Shown: positions 5,902 to 6,912 of the stretch, piece by piece
How the letters are laid out: the number at the start of each line of letters is the position of its first letter
How positions within the stretch are numbered: position 1 is the stretch's first letter
NCBI GenBank assembly: GCA_002343485.1
Contig: DDST01000194.1
Coordinates: 9,842-16,753, forward strand
DNA: 6,912 bases
Direction of reading: 5' to 3'
Origin: Proteobacteria bacterium UBA2383
GTDB lineage: Bacteria > Pseudomonadota > Gammaproteobacteria > Competibacterales > Competibacteraceae
The notes under the pieces: generated by a model
What the model was told of the DNA's origin: nothing
The model's input: the letters and a program-made list of their open reading frames with translations, nothing else
The model's database searches: none
Position numbers and translations under genes: made by a program

Positions 5902-6089
5902 CTGAAATCCAAGGTCCGGCTCACACTACGATTATTTGCCGACACGAGGAAATGCAGGTTTCTATGCTGGAGATATGCTTGCTGCTCACCAGTAATAGCT
6001 AGCCATAGGCCGCCAGAAGCGTAAAAAGGCTTCCAGCCAAGATGCTGGATTCAGCCAAAGGTTGGTTATATTTCTTTTGCATAACACTT
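5902..6089 (+). other. Spacer between trmO and the membrane-protein gene
   Basis: This stretch of 188 bases has no convincing gene and no RNA gene that I recognise. A 16-codon frame (5952-6002) exists but its ribosome site is only one base from the ATG, so it is not called. The right third carries three consecutive small stem-loops, described in the next entry. Confidence 0.5.
6016..6078 (+). terminator. Three small hairpins and a T-rich tract; possible terminator or attenuator
   Basis: In order: GAAGC/GCTTC (6016-6020 with 6029-6033), CCAGC/GCTGG (6033-6037 with 6044-6048), and AGCCAA/TTGGTT (6053-6058 with 6062-6067, one G-T pair, AGG loop). A T-rich tract follows (6069-6078). The last stem is weak but correctly placed before the tract. 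It could end the hydrolase-trmO transcript, or sit in the leader of the next gene, whose ATG is 12 bases on. Confidence 0.35.
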
Positions 6090-6912
6090 ATGGATAATCG
6101 AATACCTTCCGGGGATGTATATCAACCCGCTATCAATCGGGGCTGGTGGGTCATCAGGGTTAATGGGATTTATATTGCGTTGTTTTTCCTATGGACCCAA
6201 TTTCACTGGGGCGGCGAGCAGCATCAAGTTCTAATTGGTAATCTGGCTTTTATACCGGTTGAAATTTCCTGGATTGCCATGTGGTGGCGAACCGCCATGT
6301 ATCCGGCTTTATCACGGCGCGCTCGTTGGGGATGGCGATTGCTAACAGCAGGCGCGTTATGCTATGGCATCGCCAGTTCCATTATCTGGAACTACTTGGA
6401 GCTGGTACTGCAGCAACAACCTTACCCTTCGATGACGAATAGCCAGCCTGTTTTTGAATGGTACATGCCGCTGTCCTTGACCCTATATGTAGTTTTTCCA
6501 CTCTTATTTTGTGGATTTATCCTGATTACCGAAGCGTTTAAAAGTCGTGCCGAACTATTCAAGTTCTTTCTGGATACCGGGATCGTGCTGGTTGGCCTCG
6601 GCACACCGGTCTGGTATTTCCTGATGCGACCCATTGTGGAAACCTATCCGAATGTCTCAGAAATGGCGCTGCTCTTACAATATCCAGCCACCACACTTGT
6701 ATTGTTGTTCATTGCGCTAATTATTCTCTTTAAAAGCTCAGGATCGCGCGATAATTCTCCTCTGCAATGGCTGGCGCTGGCCATGCTCGTTGCCTGTATA
6801 GCGGATATAGCATTTAATCATTTGATCCAGGAATACACTTATCAAACTGGCGATCCGATAGATACCTTGTATTTGGTAGCCGATTTGTTGCTGATGACCG
6901 GGGCACAATGGG
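6090..6912 (+). CDS. Polytopic membrane protein, N-terminal part (possible signalling sensor), 3' end outside window
   Basis: The frame is open from ATG 6090 to the right edge, giving 274 residues without a stop. The sequence is strongly hydrophobic in blocks at roughly 19-38, 48-65, 83-104, 125-147, 158-178, 196-215, 225-244 and 258-274, so seven to eight membrane helices are likely after a short polar N-tail. Basic patches such as RTAMYPALSRRARWGWR lie between helices. I do not recognise a named family. Unnamed multi-helix N-termini ending in a GDPxDxxY...AD-like helix are often found ahead of GGDEF, EAL or histidine-kinase domains, so a membrane sensor is a reasonable guess, but no catalytic domain is visible here. 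An in-frame ATG at 6042 would add 16 residues and would place the hairpins inside the gene. No clear ribosome site precedes either start. The existence of the gene is well supported; the function is not. Confidence 0.75.
   Translation, partial: MDNRIPSGDVYQPAINRGWWVIRVNGIYIALFFLWTQFHWGGEQHQVLIGNLAFIPVEISWIAMWWRTAMYPALSRRARWGWRLLTAGALCYGIASSIIWNYLELVLQQQPYPSMTNSQPVFEWYMPLSLTLYVVFPLLFCGFILITEAFKSRAELFKFFLDTGIVLVGLGTPVWYFLMRPIVETYPNVSEMALLLQYPATTLVLLFIALIILFKSSGSRDNSPLQWLALAMLVACIADIAFNHLIQEYTYQTGDPIDTLYLVADLLLMTGAQW

Noticed and set aside
5952..6002. 16-codon frame as a leader peptide
   Set aside because: GAGGA is only one base from the ATG, there is no run of regulatory codons, and a frame of this size is expected by chance.
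1..6912. CRISPR array, insertion sequence, tRNA or rRNA gene
   Set aside because: No regularly spaced repeats, transposase motifs, terminal inverted repeats or recognisable structural RNA were seen on either strand.

Overview
The window looks like chromosomal DNA of a gammaproteobacterium. The reasons are a stress sigma factor that aligns closely with E. coli RpoS along its length, a surE-rpoS neighbourhood, and a TrmO that follows the E. coli YaeB pattern. Base composition looks moderate, slightly GC-rich. Species cannot be read from the window. No transposase, phage gene, CRISPR array, tRNA or rRNA was found.

Layout. Positions 2-1647 hold the last two genes of an ATP synthase operon: the C-terminal part of the alpha subunit (cut by the left edge), then gamma. 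No beta or epsilon gene follows gamma. A short hairpin with a T-run (1665-1685) comes instead, and then unrelated genes. This order (alpha then gamma as the operon end) fits the alternative 'N-ATPase' operon rather than the housekeeping order alpha-gamma-beta-epsilon. After a repeat-rich spacer (1648-1844) comes surE, and 264 bases later rpoS. The pcm and nlpD genes that often lie between them in gammaproteobacteria are absent.

rpoS converges on a small minus-strand Mth938/DUF498-family gene (3975-4349). That gene diverges from a pair on the plus strand: a metallo-beta-lactamase-fold hydrolase (4499-5197) and, 11 bases later, trmO (5209-5901), the tRNA t6A37 methyltransferase. After 188 bases with three small hairpins and a T-rich tract, a multi-spanning membrane protein starts at about 6090 and runs off the right edge. 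Its shape suggests the sensor end of a signalling protein, but its output domain is outside the window.

How the genes relate. The atp pair makes part of an ion-translocating rotary ATPase. surE (nucleotide phosphatase) and rpoS (general stress sigma factor) belong to stationary-phase physiology. The MBL hydrolase and trmO look like one transcription unit, without an obvious shared pathway. I do not see strong evidence for an undescribed multi-gene system. The most useful leads are the non-canonical ATPase operon end, the compact surE-rpoS arrangement, the repeat and hairpin cluster before surE, the tandem repeat across the rpoS stop codon, and the truncated membrane protein.
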